Source: Verrucomicrobiota bacterium (GTDB lineage Bacteria; Verrucomicrobiota; Verrucomicrobiia; Limisphaerales; UBA11320). Taken from it: DNA of 64,000 nt. Location of the stretch: the NCBI GenBank assembly GCA_016199985.1, contig JACQFQ010000020.1, positions 148,978 through 212,977 on the forward strand, read 5' to 3'. Position numbers and translations under genes: made by a program. The notes under the pieces were generated by a model, which saw nothing but the letters and a program-made list of their open reading frames with translations, had not been told where the DNA came from and did no database searches. This document shows positions 32,756 to 42,295 of this stretch, piece after piece (within the stretch, counting starts at the first letter, position 1; each line of letters starts with the position of its first letter).

Positions 32756-34687
32756 ATGAGCGACAAGAACTTTTCAAAAAGGCGCCGGCACATGCATTTC
32801 CGCCCGGGGCAGAAGAAGCAGAATCAGAAGCCGCCGGACAAGAACACCGGCCCCGAGATCCGCATGGCCGCCGCGACGTCGGGCGACACCGATCGCATCT
32901 ACGACCAGAGCCGATTCGCCCGCGAGATCGACCGATCGGAGAACATCGCCGCCGGGCTCCCGCCCGAGGGCGCTCCTCAGCCCCGCCTCGCCCAGGAGCC
33001 GCCGCCAGGCCCGCCTCACCACGGGCCCGAGCCGGCTTATGAACCCGTCCCGGTGAGCGAATCCAGGCCCGACGGACTGATCTCCGCCATCAAAGTGGCC
33101 GCGACGAAGGTGTTCAGCGCCGTCGCCCGCCTCATCCGCCCGAAGGAACGTTCGCACAAGGAGATCATCATCAACTCCGAGTCCCTCGAGACCCGCGTCG
33201 CCGTTCTCATCGAGGGCAAGCTTGATGAGTTCACCATCGAACGCACCACCACCGAGCGCCTCGTCGGAAGCATCTTCAAGGGCAAGGTCCGCAATCTCGA
33301 AGACGGCCTCAAGGCCGCCTTCGTCGACATCGGTTTCGAGAAGAACGCGTTCCTCCACTACTGGGACATCGTGCCGAACAACTTCGACAGCGGCGTCGAG
33401 GTCGTCGAGCGCGACACGCACAGCAAACGCGACAAGCCCAGGATCACGCACAAGGACATTCCCCGCCTGTATCCGCCCGGCAGCGACATCATCGTGCAAG
33501 TGACCAAGGGGCCCATCGGCACCAAAGGCCCCCGCATCACCGGCAATCTCGTGCTGCCCGGACGCTATCTGGTCCTCCTCCCGAACTCCGATCAATCGGG
33601 CATTTCCCGCAAGATCGAGAGCAACGAGGAGCGGCAGCGCTTGAAGAAAATCCTCCGCGGCCTGTCGATCCCCGACGGCATGGGCGTGATTATCCGCACC
33701 GCGGGCGAAGGCCAGCAGGCCCGCTACTTCGTGCGGGATCTCGCGCTGCTGCTCGAGGAGTGGGCGCAGGTGCAGGAGCGGATCAAGAGCCAGGGCTCCG
33801 CCACCTGCGTCTTCCAGGAACCCGACCTGATCGAGCGCACCGTCCGCGATTTCCTCACCGAGGATGTCGAGCGCATCGTCGTCGACAGCCAGCATCAGTT
33901 CACCGCGATCAGCGGCATCATCAACAAGATCAGCCGTCGCTCCGCCGACAAGATCAAGTTGTACGCGGAGCCGCAGCCGATCTTCGACCGTTTCGGAATC
34001 ACGAAGCAGCTGGAGGCCACGTTCTCCCGCCAGGTCCACCTGAAGAGCGGCGGCTACATCGTTGTCGACGAAACCGAGGCGCTGGTCGCCATCGATGTCA
34101 ACACCGGCCGCCACAAGGGAGGCAAGGACCAGGAATCCACCATCCTCAAAGTGAACCTCGAGGCGGCCGAGGAGATCTGCCGGCAGCTCCGGCTGCGCAA
34201 CATCGGCGGGCTGATCGTTCTGGACTTCATCGACATGAAGCACCCGCGGGATCAGCGACAGGTCTATCAGAAGGTCCGCGACGGCCTCCGCCGCGACCGG
34301 GCAAAGACCCACATTCTTCCGATCTCGCAGCTCGGCCTCATGGAGATGACGCGGCAGCGGCACACGGAGAGCGTCCACGCCTCGGTGTACGACGACTGCC
34401 CTTACTGCAAGGGCCGCGGAAAGGTGAAGAGCGCGCTCACCATGAGCGTTGAGATTCAGCGCAAGCTGGGCGAAATCCTGAAGAAGCGGCACCGCGACGA
34501 GACCGATTTCCAGCTCAGGATTCTTGTGCATCCGAACGTCCTGGATCGTCTGCGCAACGAGGACGAGCAGCTGTTCATCGACATGGAGAAGAAATACTTC
34601 GGAAAGCTCTCGTTCAAGCCGGAGCCGACGCTCCACGCCGAGCAGTTCCAAATCTTCAACGCGATCACGAACCAGGAAGTTCACTGA
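32756..34687 (+). CDS. rng: ribonuclease G/E family endoribonuclease
   Basis: 5'-end-sensing endoribonuclease for mRNA decay and rRNA maturation, 643 residues. A charged Pro-rich N-terminal region of about 130 residues (FRPGQKKQNQKPPDKNTGPE) precedes the core; E. coli RNase G lacks this. The core holds an S1 domain (SIFKGKVRNLEDGLKAAFVD) broken by a longer-than-usual loop (SGVEVVERDTHSKRDKPRIT), 5'-sensor/RNase H part, DNase I-like site with metal Asp residues in LVAIDVNTGRHKGGKD (about 447) and LIVLDFIDMKHP (about 490), and the zinc-link CPYCKGRG. No RNase E C-terminal scaffold is present. It is the last gene of the rod operon (mre genes lie near rng in E. coli too). Confidence 0.9.
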   Translation: MSDKNFSKRRRHMHFRPGQKKQNQKPPDKNTGPEIRMAAATSGDTDRIYDQSRFAREIDRSENIAAGLPPEGAPQPRLAQEPPPGPPHHGPEPAYEPVPVSESRPDGLISAIKVAATKVFSAVARLIRPKERSHKEIIINSESLETRVAVLIEGKLDEFTIERTTTERLVGSIFKGKVRNLEDGLKAAFVDIGFEKNAFLHYWDIVPNNFDSGVEVVERDTHSKRDKPRITHKDIPRLYPPGSDIIVQVTKGPIGTKGPRITGNLVLPGRYLVLLPNSDQSGISRKIESNEERQRLKKILRGLSIPDGMGVIIRTAGEGQQARYFVRDLALLLEEWAQVQERIKSQGSATCVFQEPDLIERTVRDFLTEDVERIVVDSQHQFTAISGIINKISRRSADKIKLYAEPQPIFDRFGITKQLEATFSRQVHLKSGGYIVVDETEALVAIDVNTGRHKGGKDQESTILKVNLEAAEEICRQLRLRNIGGLIVLDFIDMKHPRDQRQVYQKVRDGLRRDRAKTHILPISQLGLMEMTRQRHTESVHASVYDDCPYCKGRGKVKSALTMSVEIQRKLGEILKKRHRDETDFQLRILVHPNVLDRLRNEDEQLFIDMEKKYFGKLSFKPEPTLHAEQFQIFNAITNQEVH

Positions 34688-34703
34688 GGCTCTCCTTGCC
34701 TGA

Positions 34704-34720
34704 GCCCGCGGACCGCGGGC
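34704..34720 (+). terminator. GC hairpin after the rod operon
   Basis: GCCCGCG-GAC-CGCGGGC forms a 7-bp stem 16 bases past the RNase stop. A second imperfect CCTTCC/GGAAGG stem follows at 34720-34742. No U-run, so termination may be partial. The remainder of 34688-34851 shows no gene. Confidence 0.4.
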
Positions 34721-34851
34721 CTTCCGGGCGGCGTTCGGAAGGCCGGGTTTGCGACGAGAAGCGCCGGCGCGCGGCTTGGCTCTCCCATCCGCGCCCGGCG
34801 GGACGGGACTCCCGCCGCCCTTCACATGAGGCCCGCTCCAAGCCGGGCGCC

Positions 34852-35673
34852 CTATCCCATTCCGGCATCGTTCTCTTCCGACTCGCCCGGCGCGCCGGCG
34901 AGAGGGAAGCCGGTGTCGGAACAGAGACCCCGCTTGCCGCCTCGGATGAACGCCACAAGCGCGCGGACCGGTTCGGCGTCCATCCGGGCGACGTCGTTGA
35001 GGGATTCCTGGAAGGGCTTCCGACTTCTAAAAAGCAGGTGGTAGGCCTCCTTCAACGCGCGCCTGTGCTCCGCCGAATACCCCGCCCTGCGCAACCCCAC
35101 GACGTTCAGGCCGCAGATGCCGTTCTGGCCCCGGGCGATCGTGAACGGAGGCAGGTCCTTGCTGATCGCGGAGCCTCCTTGCATCAGGGCGAGAGTTCCC
35201 ACGCGCACAAACTGGTGAACCAGGCAGTTGCCCGAGATGAAAACGCGGTCCTCCACCGTCGTATGTCCCGCGAGCAATGCTCCGTTCGCGACGATCACAT
35301 GATCCCCCAGGGTCGCATTGTGCCCAACGTGGCAGCCCGCCATGAGGAAGTTGCGCGACCCGATCGCCGTCTCCTCGCCCGGCTTCGACGACCGATGCAC
35401 CGTCGCGTGCTCGCGAACCACGTTATGATCCCCCATCCGCAACCGCGTGGGAGCGCCGTCGTATTTCAAATCCTGCGGCGCGTCCCCAATCACGCAGCCC
35501 GTGTGAAAAGAATTGTCGGCGCCGATGGTTGTGTGGCCTGTGAGATGAACGTGGGGACCGACGCGGCAACGGGGGCCCAGTTGGACATGCGCATCAATGA
35601 CGGCGTACGGACCGACCACAACGGACGCGTCCAGGACGGCCTTCGGGTGGATGATCGCTGTCGGATGAATCAT
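34852..35673 (-). CDS. lpxA: acyl-ACP--UDP-N-acetylglucosamine O-acyltransferase
   Basis: First enzyme of lipid A synthesis, transferring an R-3-hydroxyacyl chain from ACP to UDP-GlcNAc; cytoplasmic trimer. 273 residues. The N-terminal hexapeptide left-handed beta-helix is obvious (MIHPTAIIHPKAVLDASVVV, VGPHVHLTGHTTIGADNSF). Catalytic-pocket motif is FLMAGCHVGHNATLGDHVIV with His118 equivalent to the known catalytic His and His115 beside it. The acyl-ruler region is FTIARGQNGICGLNVVGLRR, followed by the helical C-terminal domain. It shows that the organism makes LPS. It stands alone, divergent from the exporter ATPase at 35766; lpxD, fabZ and lpxB are not near. Confidence 0.94.
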   Translation of the reverse strand: MIHPTAIIHPKAVLDASVVVGPYAVIDAHVQLGPRCRVGPHVHLTGHTTIGADNSFHTGCVIGDAPQDLKYDGAPTRLRMGDHNVVREHATVHRSSKPGEETAIGSRNFLMAGCHVGHNATLGDHVIVANGALLAGHTTVEDRVFISGNCLVHQFVRVGTLALMQGGSAISKDLPPFTIARGQNGICGLNVVGLRRAGYSAEHRRALKEAYHLLFRSRKPFQESLNDVARMDAEPVRALVAFIRGGKRGLCSDTGFPLAGAPGESEENDAGMG

Positions 35674-35765
35674 GGGGGTGAAGCATAGGGATCGTCCGAA
35701 ACCCAGGGCAAAGGAAATGTGGTTTTGGCTGTCGCCGAAGTCGTGAACGCGGCAAGACTTCCCGA

Positions 35766-36446
35766 ATGCAGCCGAAGCCGTTGCTCGAAGTGGATCGCCT
35801 CACGAAAACCTACGCCGGAGCGCACGGGACGCTCACGGTCCTCTCCGAAGTGAGCTTCTCCCTCGCGGCGGGAGAGACCTGCTCCATCGTGGGCCCGTCC
35901 GGGAGCGGAAAGACGACTTTGCTCGGGCTTTGCGCGGGGCTGGATCGTCCGAGCTCCGGCGATGTTCGCGTCGACGGCGACTCCCTCGGCTCGCTCGACG
36001 AGGAGGCGCTGGCCCGGTTTCGCAGCGAGCGCGTCGGGTTCATCTTCCAGAGCTTCCAGCTCCTGCCCATGCTCACCGCGCTCGAGAACGTGATGGTCCC
36101 TCTCGAGCTCCGCGGCGCGCCGAATCCTCGCGGACCCGCCGAGGATCTGCTGCGGACCGTCGGCCTCGCCGATCGACAGGACCACTATCCCGCGCAGCTT
36201 TCCGGCGGGGAGCAGCAGCGCGTCGCCATCGCGCGGGCGTTCGTCAACAAGCCCCGGGTGCTCTTCGCGGACGAGCCCACGGGCAACCTGGATCAGGAGA
36301 CCGCGCAGCGCGTCGTCGACATGCTGTTCGAGCTGAACGCGTCCTCCCAAACGGCCTTGGTGCTCGTCACCCATAATCTGGAGCTGGCGGCCAAGGCGCA
36401 TCAAGTCATCCGTCTTCGAGGCGGGCGGCGTGTGGAGGTTGCCTGA
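35766..36446 (+). CDS. ABC transporter ATP-binding protein, LolD/MacB-like
   Basis: 226-residue ATPase of the lipoprotein/macrolide exporter class. Walker [11 protein letters not shown] at residues 43-52, Q-loop [20 protein letters not shown], signature [15 protein letters not shown], Walker [13 protein letters not shown] with the catalytic Glu, and switch His in [14 protein letters not shown]. LolD, YbbA and MacB ATPases share these features. Its TGA overlaps the ATG of the next gene, a large FtsX-type permease, so the two form an exporter pair. YbbA-YbbP is the closest arrangement known to me because the permease is single and long. Substrate not determined. Confidence 0.93.
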   Translation: MQPKPLLEVDRLTKTYAGAHGTLTVLSEVSFSLAAGETCSIVGPSGSGKTTLLGLCAGLDRPSSGDVRVDGDSLGSLDEEALARFRSERVGFIFQSFQLLPMLTALENVMVPLELRGAPNPRGPAEDLLRTVGLADRQDHYPAQLSGGEQQRVAIARAFVNKPRVLFADEPTGNLDQETAQRVVDMLFELNASSQTALVLVTHNLELAAKAHQVIRLRGGRRVEVA

Positions 36447-38995
36447 TGCGCTGGATTCTCGCCCTCTCCAATCCCTGGACATGGAGAATGGCCTGGCGCG
36501 AGAGCCGCTCCCGACGCGGCAGACTGCTTCTATTCGGGAGCTCGATCGTCATCGGGATCGCGGCCCTCATCGCCATCGACTCTTTTCGCGTCAGCCTGAC
36601 GCGCGCCGTGGAGGAGCAGGCCAAGTCCCTCCTGGGCGCCGACCTCGTGGTCGCCGGCCGCTCGAAATTCGGCGCGGCGGAGGACGCGGTGCTGCGCGCG
36701 ATCGGAGGAAGGCAAAGCCGCGAGACAGATCTCTCCTCCATGGTGCTCTTCCCCGCGACCGACGGGCTCCGGCTCGCCCAGGTCCGCGGGCTGGATGGAG
36801 ACTTCCCCTACTACGGGGCCCTGGAAACCGATCCTCCCGACGCGGCGCGACGATGGCGGGAACAAGGCGGCGCGCTGGTTGATGAATCCCTGCTGGCGCA
36901 GTTCGGCGCGAAGCCGGGTGACGCGGTCAAGGTGGGCGAGCTGCGCACCATCGTTGTGGGCAGCCTGCGACGTGTTCCCGGAGACACGCTCGCCTTCGCC
37001 ACGCTGGCGCCTCGCGTCTATTTGCGTCAGCAGGATTTGGAGAAGGCGAACCTCATTCAATTGGGCAGCCTCGGGCGCTACAAATGCTATATCCAACTGC
37101 CCCCCGGGCAAACCGCCGCGAAAGCCCTGAAGCCGGTGCGAAAGCAGATGGATCAACTCCGACTCGGCCACACCACAGCCGAAAAGCGGCAGGAGGATCT
37201 CGGCAACGCGATGGAACGGCTGTCGAACTTTCTCAGCCTGGTCGGCTTCGTCGCTCTGTTTCTTGGAGGCGTAGGGGTGGCCAACGCGATCCACACCCAC
37301 GTGAAGGAGAAGCTCGCCCATGTGGCTGTTCTGCGATGCCTCGGCGCGGGCGAGGCTCAGACATTCGCGATCTACCTGGCGCAGGCGCTGGTCCTGGGAG
37401 CCGTCGCCTCCACCGCCGGAGTCGTGCTCGGAGTTGTCGTCCAGTCGCTGTTCCCCTTCGTGCTCGGCGACTTCCTTCCGGTGACTGTCGCGTTCGAGTT
37501 GCGCCCGGCGCGCCTCCTCGAGGGATTCGGCGTCGGGTGGGCGTTTTGCCTTCTCTTCGCGGCATTGCCTCTCCTCTCGATTCGACACGCCTCGCCCATG
37601 GGGGCCCTGCGCGTAGCGAGCGGCATGGGAAGCCCGCGGAGGATCGGCTGGCCGGAGATGCTCATGGGCTTCCTGCTCTGCTTCGCGTCGGTCGTCTTCG
37701 CCATGTCGCACACAGCGCGGAAGCTCCACGGCGTTTTTTTCATGGGAGGATTGCTGGCCGCCCTCCTCTGTCTCTGGGGAACAGCCCATGCGCTCATGCT
37801 CGCCCTCCGCCGGAGAGTTCCCGCGGCCTGGCCTTACCCCTGGCGACAAGGCTTGTCGAATCTCTACCGCCCCAACAACCGAACCACCCTCCTCCTGCTT
37901 TCCCTCGGGCTGGGAACCTTCGTCCTCCTCACGCTGGAGCTCACACAAGGCGTTCTGCTGCGGGAGCTCACCAAAGACGGCGGCGAGAATCGTCCCAACA
38001 CCGTCCTCTTCGACATCCAACCCGATCAGCGAGACGGGGTGCTCGCGCTCGTGAGAAGCAATGGCGTCCGCGTCGTGGAGGAAGCCCCCATCATCACGAT
38101 GCGGCTGGCGAAGATCCAGGGGCGGACGACGGACCAGATTCTGGCGTCGACCAACCGGCAAATCGCGAAGTGGGCTCTCCGACGCGAGTACCGCTGCACA
38201 TGGCGGGACAAGCTTTCGGGGACCGAGACCCTGACCGCGGGGACCTGGCATCCGCGTTTTGACGCCGCCAAGGATCCCGCGCCCGTGTCCTTGGAAGAGG
38301 GCATCGCGAAGGACCTCGGAGTGGGATTGGGCGACGAAATCGTGTTCGACCTGCAAGGCGTGACAATCCCCACCCGCGTTGCCAGCCTGCGCAAAGTGGA
38401 GTGGCGGCGGGTGCAGCCGAACTTCTTCGTCGTGTTTCCACCAGGGGTTCTCGAATCCGCGCCCGCGTTTCATGTTCTCGCCACACGCGCAACCTCGCCC
38501 CGGCAATCGGCGGAGCTGCAGCGCTCGTTGGTCGCAAAGTATCCGAACGTCTCCGTGATCGATCTCAGCCTCGTGTTGAGCACCCTCGACTCCATCGTGA
38601 GCAAGATCAGCCTGGGGATCCAATTCATGGCGTTCTTCACTGTGGCGACAGGGCTGCTGGTCCTGATGGGCGCGCTCTGGACGAGCCGCAAGCAGCGGGT
38701 CCGGGAAACCGCGCTGCTGCGAACACTGGGGGCTTCCAAGGGGCAGATCCGAACGATCCTGATGATGGAGTACGCGAGCCTCGGCGCGCTCGCGGCGGTG
38801 GCGGCGTCGGGGCTCGCCTTGCTCTCGTCCTGGGCGCTGGTTCATTTCCTTTTCCATGCCTCATTCGCTCCGTCGTTCGCGCCCATCCTGGCCGCTGGCG
38901 CCTTGATCCCAGGGGTCACGCTGGTGACGGGATGGTGGAGCAGCCGCGGCGTGCTGGATGTCGCGCCGCTGGAAATCCTGCGCGAAGAAGGCTGA
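36446..38995 (+). CDS. FtsX/YbbP-type ABC transporter permease
   Basis: 849-residue inner-membrane permease; length and layout fit COG3127 (YbbP) rather than the about 400-residue LolC/E. An N-terminal helix (RLLLFGSSIVIGIAALIAID) is followed by a periplasmic MacB_PCD-like region, a first FtsX domain about 260-400 (FLSLVGFVALFLGGVGVANA, VAVLRCLGAGEAQTFAIYLA), middle helices, a second soluble region (KIQGRTTDQILASTNRQIAK) and a C-terminal FtsX domain (IQFMAFFTVATGLLVLMGAL, TALLRTLGASKGQIRTILMM). Two FtsX repeats in one chain mean it may work with one ATPase gene alone. Translationally coupled to the ATPase by a TGATG overlap. Confidence 0.9.
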   Translation: MRWILALSNPWTWRMAWRESRSRRGRLLLFGSSIVIGIAALIAIDSFRVSLTRAVEEQAKSLLGADLVVAGRSKFGAAEDAVLRAIGGRQSRETDLSSMVLFPATDGLRLAQVRGLDGDFPYYGALETDPPDAARRWREQGGALVDESLLAQFGAKPGDAVKVGELRTIVVGSLRRVPGDTLAFATLAPRVYLRQQDLEKANLIQLGSLGRYKCYIQLPPGQTAAKALKPVRKQMDQLRLGHTTAEKRQEDLGNAMERLSNFLSLVGFVALFLGGVGVANAIHTHVKEKLAHVAVLRCLGAGEAQTFAIYLAQALVLGAVASTAGVVLGVVVQSLFPFVLGDFLPVTVAFELRPARLLEGFGVGWAFCLLFAALPLLSIRHASPMGALRVASGMGSPRRIGWPEMLMGFLLCFASVVFAMSHTARKLHGVFFMGGLLAALLCLWGTAHALMLALRRRVPAAWPYPWRQGLSNLYRPNNRTTLLLLSLGLGTFVLLTLELTQGVLLRELTKDGGENRPNTVLFDIQPDQRDGVLALVRSNGVRVVEEAPIITMRLAKIQGRTTDQILASTNRQIAKWALRREYRCTWRDKLSGTETLTAGTWHPRFDAAKDPAPVSLEEGIAKDLGVGLGDEIVFDLQGVTIPTRVASLRKVEWRRVQPNFFVVFPPGVLESAPAFHVLATRATSPRQSAELQRSLVAKYPNVSVIDLSLVLSTLDSIVSKISLGIQFMAFFTVATGLLVLMGALWTSRKQRVRETALLRTLGASKGQIRTILMMEYASLGALAAVAASGLALLSSWALVHFLFHASFAPSFAPILAAGALIPGVTLVTGWWSSRGVLDVAPLEILREEG

Positions 38996-39049
38996 GAAGC
39001 CGGCGAATCCGTTCATCGGCCTGAACCCGGCCGCGCGATCGCCGCGAGA

Positions 39050-41077
39050 CTATCGCGGGTCCCGCCTTGCTGAGCCCGCCGCGGCGCCCGGAACGACGGC
39101 GGGCGTCCCAGGCGGAACATCCAGGGCGAAACGCCGGTGCATGTACAAATCGTCCGCAATCTGGAACATCGCGATCGCGTCCAGTTGCAGCTCGCGGTCC
39201 TGAGGCTCCGGTTGGTCGATCCGGACCATTTGCGTTTTCTTGGGATCTCCGTGGTAAAACTCCAGGGTTTTGTTCAAGCCCAGGATCACCAACCGCTCGT
39301 CGCGATACGCGCCCACCGAACGGTTGTGATTCAGCAGCACGATCCGCCCCGACTCGCTCTCCCGGAAAAGATCCTTGCCGAAGAACATCGAGGTATAGGG
39401 CCTGCCCACCATGCCCAGCAACGTGGGCGCGACGTCAAGCTGGCATCCGAGCGTGCCCACGCGCCGCGGCGCCCCCGCGACGGAGCCGCCCAGGATCACC
39501 ATGGGAATCTCATACGAATGGATCGGGATGGTCTGGCTGCCATAAACCCGGGCGCCGTGGTCGGCCACCACCACGAAGATTGTGTCGTTCCAAAACGCCT
39601 CCTTGCGCGCCGCCTCAAAGAATCGTCCCAGGGCCCAATCGGTGTATTTCACCGCGTTCTCCCTCCGGCGCGCCTCGGGATCCTCGGCGATCCGCCCCGC
39701 GGGATAGGTGAATGGCTTGTGGTTGGACACGGACAACGCGGTGACAAAGTAGGGCGCGCCCGCTTGATGCAGCGCCCGGAGCTCGTCAAGGGTTCGCTGG
39801 TAAAGATCCTCGTTGCACACGCCCCAGACCGTCGTGAAAGTCGGCTTGAGGAAATCCTTCTGCTCGACGAACCGGTCGTATCCGTTGCGAACCGCGTACG
39901 AGCGCATGCCGTCGAACACACCGCGCCCGCCGTAAAGGAAGAGCGTCTGGTATCCGTCGCGCTTCATGACCCGCGCGACGCTCTCCACGTTCTCGGAGCG
40001 ATCGCGTCGGACGATCGAATCCCCGGGCAGCGGCACGAAGCTGGAGAGAACGCCTTCGAACCCGCGAACCGTGCGATTGCCGGTCGCGTACAGGTTCTCG
40101 AAAAGTATGCCTTCGCGCGCGGCGAGCCGGTCCATCTCCGGCGTGAGGCTTTCGCCCGGCCTTCCCAGGCATCCCCAGAACTCGGATCCGAGGCTCTCCT
40201 CAAGAAGGATCACCACAGTGCGTCGCGGCCGCGCTGGATCGCCGGCGACGCGACGGACGAGGGGCTGATCCAGAGATCCGAACTCGCTGCCTTTCTCCGA
40301 AAGGAGCCGCCGCGCGCGGGAAACGGCCTGGTCCATGGGCAGGGTCGCGTAGAAGGCCGCGTAGTCCAGATTGCGCGACCACGCGGCGGACAGCCCCGAC
40401 ACCAGTCCGTTGCTCGCGAGCTCATTCCATAGCCTCTCCTTGCTGAACCGGGTTTCGCGGAGCGACACCGACGCGACCAGCAACGCCGTGGCCGCCATTC
40501 CGCCGATCAAATAGCGACGTCGGAGCCGCGCGCCCAGCGGCATATCGATGAAATGTCGGGCCGTCCGCCGCGCGCCCCACACAATCGAACACGCGCCGAT
40601 CAAGCACGCCGCCAGAACGCCGGGCACGGGATAGCTCTCCCAGACATTCGTGAACACCTCGTGCGGATACAGGAGATAATCAATGGCCACGGTGTTGAAG
40701 CGGGAGCGGAATTCCTCGAAGAAGAAATACTCCGCGGCCAGGAGGAAGATCATCACGCCCCAGAAGAGGGCGTTGGCGGCGTAGAAGGCCCAGCGGGACG
40801 CCGGTCGACGCGCCCACCGCTCCGGCGCAAGGAGGACCCAGGTCCAAAGCGGCGCCATCACAACGAAAGCCACGACCAGATCCAGGTGCGCGCCGACAAG
40901 AAACACCGCGCCCCACTCGGCCGACGATCCGGCCTCCTTGCCGAAGCGGAGAGAGAGCCCCAGTCGGAGGAGGGTATGCAGCGCGACCAGTAGCATCATC
41001 TGCGCCGCGACATAGCCCAAGCGGCTCGAGAACCAGACCCGCAATCGCGAAGGGGAAGTCGTGGGAAAATCCGCCAT
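39050..41077 (-). CDS. LTA-synthase-like sulfatase/phosphotransferase membrane protein
   Basis: 675-residue membrane-anchored alkaline-phosphatase-superfamily protein with lipoteichoic-acid-synthase architecture. Five predicted N-terminal helices (to about residue 215, for example LGYVAAQMMLLVALHTLLRL and WAFYAANALFWGVMIFLLAA), then an extracytoplasmic catalytic domain: VVILLEESLGSEFWGCLGR (metal Glu), candidate nucleophile Thr in ATGNRTVRGFEGVLSSFVP, NVESVARVMKRDGYQTLFLY, FVTALSVSNHKPFTYP, and IFVVVADHGARVYG (metal Asp-His). In Gram-negatives such proteins transfer phosphoglycerol or phosphoethanolamine to glycans or lipids; the acceptor here is unknown. It precedes a lactonase gene on the same strand after a 48-base gap, in reverse order of transcription. 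Confidence 0.87.
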   Translation of the reverse strand: MADFPTTSPSRLRVWFSSRLGYVAAQMMLLVALHTLLRLGLSLRFGKEAGSSAEWGAVFLVGAHLDLVVAFVVMAPLWTWVLLAPERWARRPASRWAFYAANALFWGVMIFLLAAEYFFFEEFRSRFNTVAIDYLLYPHEVFTNVWESYPVPGVLAACLIGACSIVWGARRTARHFIDMPLGARLRRRYLIGGMAATALLVASVSLRETRFSKERLWNELASNGLVSGLSAAWSRNLDYAAFYATLPMDQAVSRARRLLSEKGSEFGSLDQPLVRRVAGDPARPRRTVVILLEESLGSEFWGCLGRPGESLTPEMDRLAAREGILFENLYATGNRTVRGFEGVLSSFVPLPGDSIVRRDRSENVESVARVMKRDGYQTLFLYGGRGVFDGMRSYAVRNGYDRFVEQKDFLKPTFTTVWGVCNEDLYQRTLDELRALHQAGAPYFVTALSVSNHKPFTYPAGRIAEDPEARRRENAVKYTDWALGRFFEAARKEAFWNDTIFVVVADHGARVYGSQTIPIHSYEIPMVILGGSVAGAPRRVGTLGCQLDVAPTLLGMVGRPYTSMFFGKDLFRESESGRIVLLNHNRSVGAYRDERLVILGLNKTLEFYHGDPKKTQMVRIDQPEPQDRELQLDAIAMFQIADDLYMHRRFALDVPPGTPAVVPGAAAGSARRDPR

Positions 41078-41125
41078 GCTTGATGGATTCGGGGCCGGAG
41101 ACGCCAGCCGGCGACCGGTTCGAAC

Positions 41126-42295
41126 CTACAATCTCAGGAAATGCACCGAAACGGGACTGCCCACCGCGATGGATTCGCCCGTGGGCCGCAGCGTCCCGTT
41201 CTTGCGGTCGATTTCAAAAACCACCACCGACCCGCTCGACTGGTTCGCCGCCAGGAGCCACCTGCCGGTGGGATCGATTCCAAAGCCGCGCGGCACTTTC
41301 CCGCCAGTTGGCTGATGCTGCACGACGCGGAGCGATCCGCTCTTCGGATCCACTTGAAAGACAGCAATGCTGTCATGCCCTCGATTGGATCCGTAAATGA
41401 ACTTCCCCGAGGGATGCGCGAAGATTTCGGCGGTGGACGTGTCGAGTGTAAGCCCTGGAGGCAGGGTGGAAATCGAGGAGAGGGATGTGAGCTGGCCCTT
41501 GGCCTTGTCATAGGCGAGAGCGGTGACCGTCGACGCCATCTCGTTGATGGCGTAACCCCATCGCCCGTTGGGATGGAAGGCGAAGTGCCGCGGCCCTGCC
41601 CCCGACGCCCATGCGGCCAAAGGGGCGTTGTGAGGGGTCAGAGAGCTGTCGGCGGGGTTGAATCGGTAGACGAGCATCCGGTCGAGCCCCAGATCGGCCA
41701 CAATCGCGTAACGACCCGCGGCGTCGACATAAATGGAGTGGGCATGCGGCCCTTCCTGGCGCTGGGGATTGGCGCCTTTTCCCGAGTGCTGAACAAAAGA
41801 GACCGCGGGCCCCAGGCCGCCGTCGGGCTGAATGCGATAGGAAGCCACGCTGCCCCCGGCGTAGTTAGCGATCAGAACAGTGGTTCCCGCGGGATCGACC
41901 ACCACATGGCACGGGCCGCTACCGCCGGAAGACTGCTGGTTAATCGGTGTGAGCTGGGTCGATTTGCGGTCGATTTTGAAGGCGCTCACCGCTCCCGCGG
42001 ACTTGCCCAGGTAGTCATTCAGCTCATTGACGGCGTAGAGGTAGCGTCCGTTCGGGTGGACGGCCAAAAAGGAGGGCTGGGCGGACTCCGCCGCAAGAAC
42101 GGCAGGCTGGAGCTGTCCGGTCAGCGCGTCGAAGTCGCTGCAATAGATCCCCTGACTGTTTTTGCCCGTATACGTGCCGAAATAAACCCGGTGCGTGGCG
42201 GCATCCGTGGCGAAAACTGTGGAAAAAATGCACCCAAAGATAGCCGCGGTTCGTAAGAGAGAGGATGGCAAATCGTAGAATCGCAGAGCTGACAT
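41126..42295 (-). CDS. secreted YbhE-type lactonase (7-bladed propeller)
   Basis: 389-residue beta-propeller of the COG2706 6-phosphogluconolactonase/lactonase family. The start ATG at 42295 gives a signal peptide (LPSSLLRTAAIFGCIFSTVF then ATDAA), so this copy is probably exported and unlikely to act on cytosolic 6-phosphogluconolactone. Repeat blades carry HPNGRYLYAVNEL, GPCHVVVDPAGTTVLIANYA, GPHAHSIYVDAAGRYAIVAD, GPRHFAFHPNGRWGYAINEM, FAHPSGKFIYGSNRGHDSI and FGIDPTGRWLLAANQSSGSV. ATG 42331 is an alternative start. It diverges from the interrupted sigma gene at 42454; the 158-base gap contains their promoters. Confidence 0.88.
   Translation of the reverse strand: MSALRFYDLPSSLLRTAAIFGCIFSTVFATDAATHRVYFGTYTGKNSQGIYCSDFDALTGQLQPAVLAAESAQPSFLAVHPNGRYLYAVNELNDYLGKSAGAVSAFKIDRKSTQLTPINQQSSGGSGPCHVVVDPAGTTVLIANYAGGSVASYRIQPDGGLGPAVSFVQHSGKGANPQRQEGPHAHSIYVDAAGRYAIVADLGLDRMLVYRFNPADSSLTPHNAPLAAWASGAGPRHFAFHPNGRWGYAINEMASTVTALAYDKAKGQLTSLSSISTLPPGLTLDTSTAEIFAHPSGKFIYGSNRGHDSIAVFQVDPKSGSLRVVQHQPTGGKVPRGFGIDPTGRWLLAANQSSGSVVVFEIDRKNGTLRPTGESIAVGSPVSVHFLRL

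Noticed and set aside
32774..34825. Minus-strand open frame of 683 codons opposite the RNase G/E gene
   Set aside because: Shadow of the conserved RNase on the plus strand; composition is dominated by Asp, Glu, Ala, Leu and Val runs typical of antisense of a GC-rich gene.
36530..38857. Long minus-strand open frame of 775 codons opposite the ABC permease
   Set aside because: Its translation is low-complexity, Arg/Glu/Gln-rich, and has no family pattern, while the plus strand encodes a clear FtsX permease. In GC-rich DNA such antisense frames are common.
35766..38995. Naming the exporter pair lolD and lolC/E
   Set aside because: The permease is about twice the length of LolC/E and has two FtsX domains, fitting YbbA-YbbP more closely; substrate is unknown.
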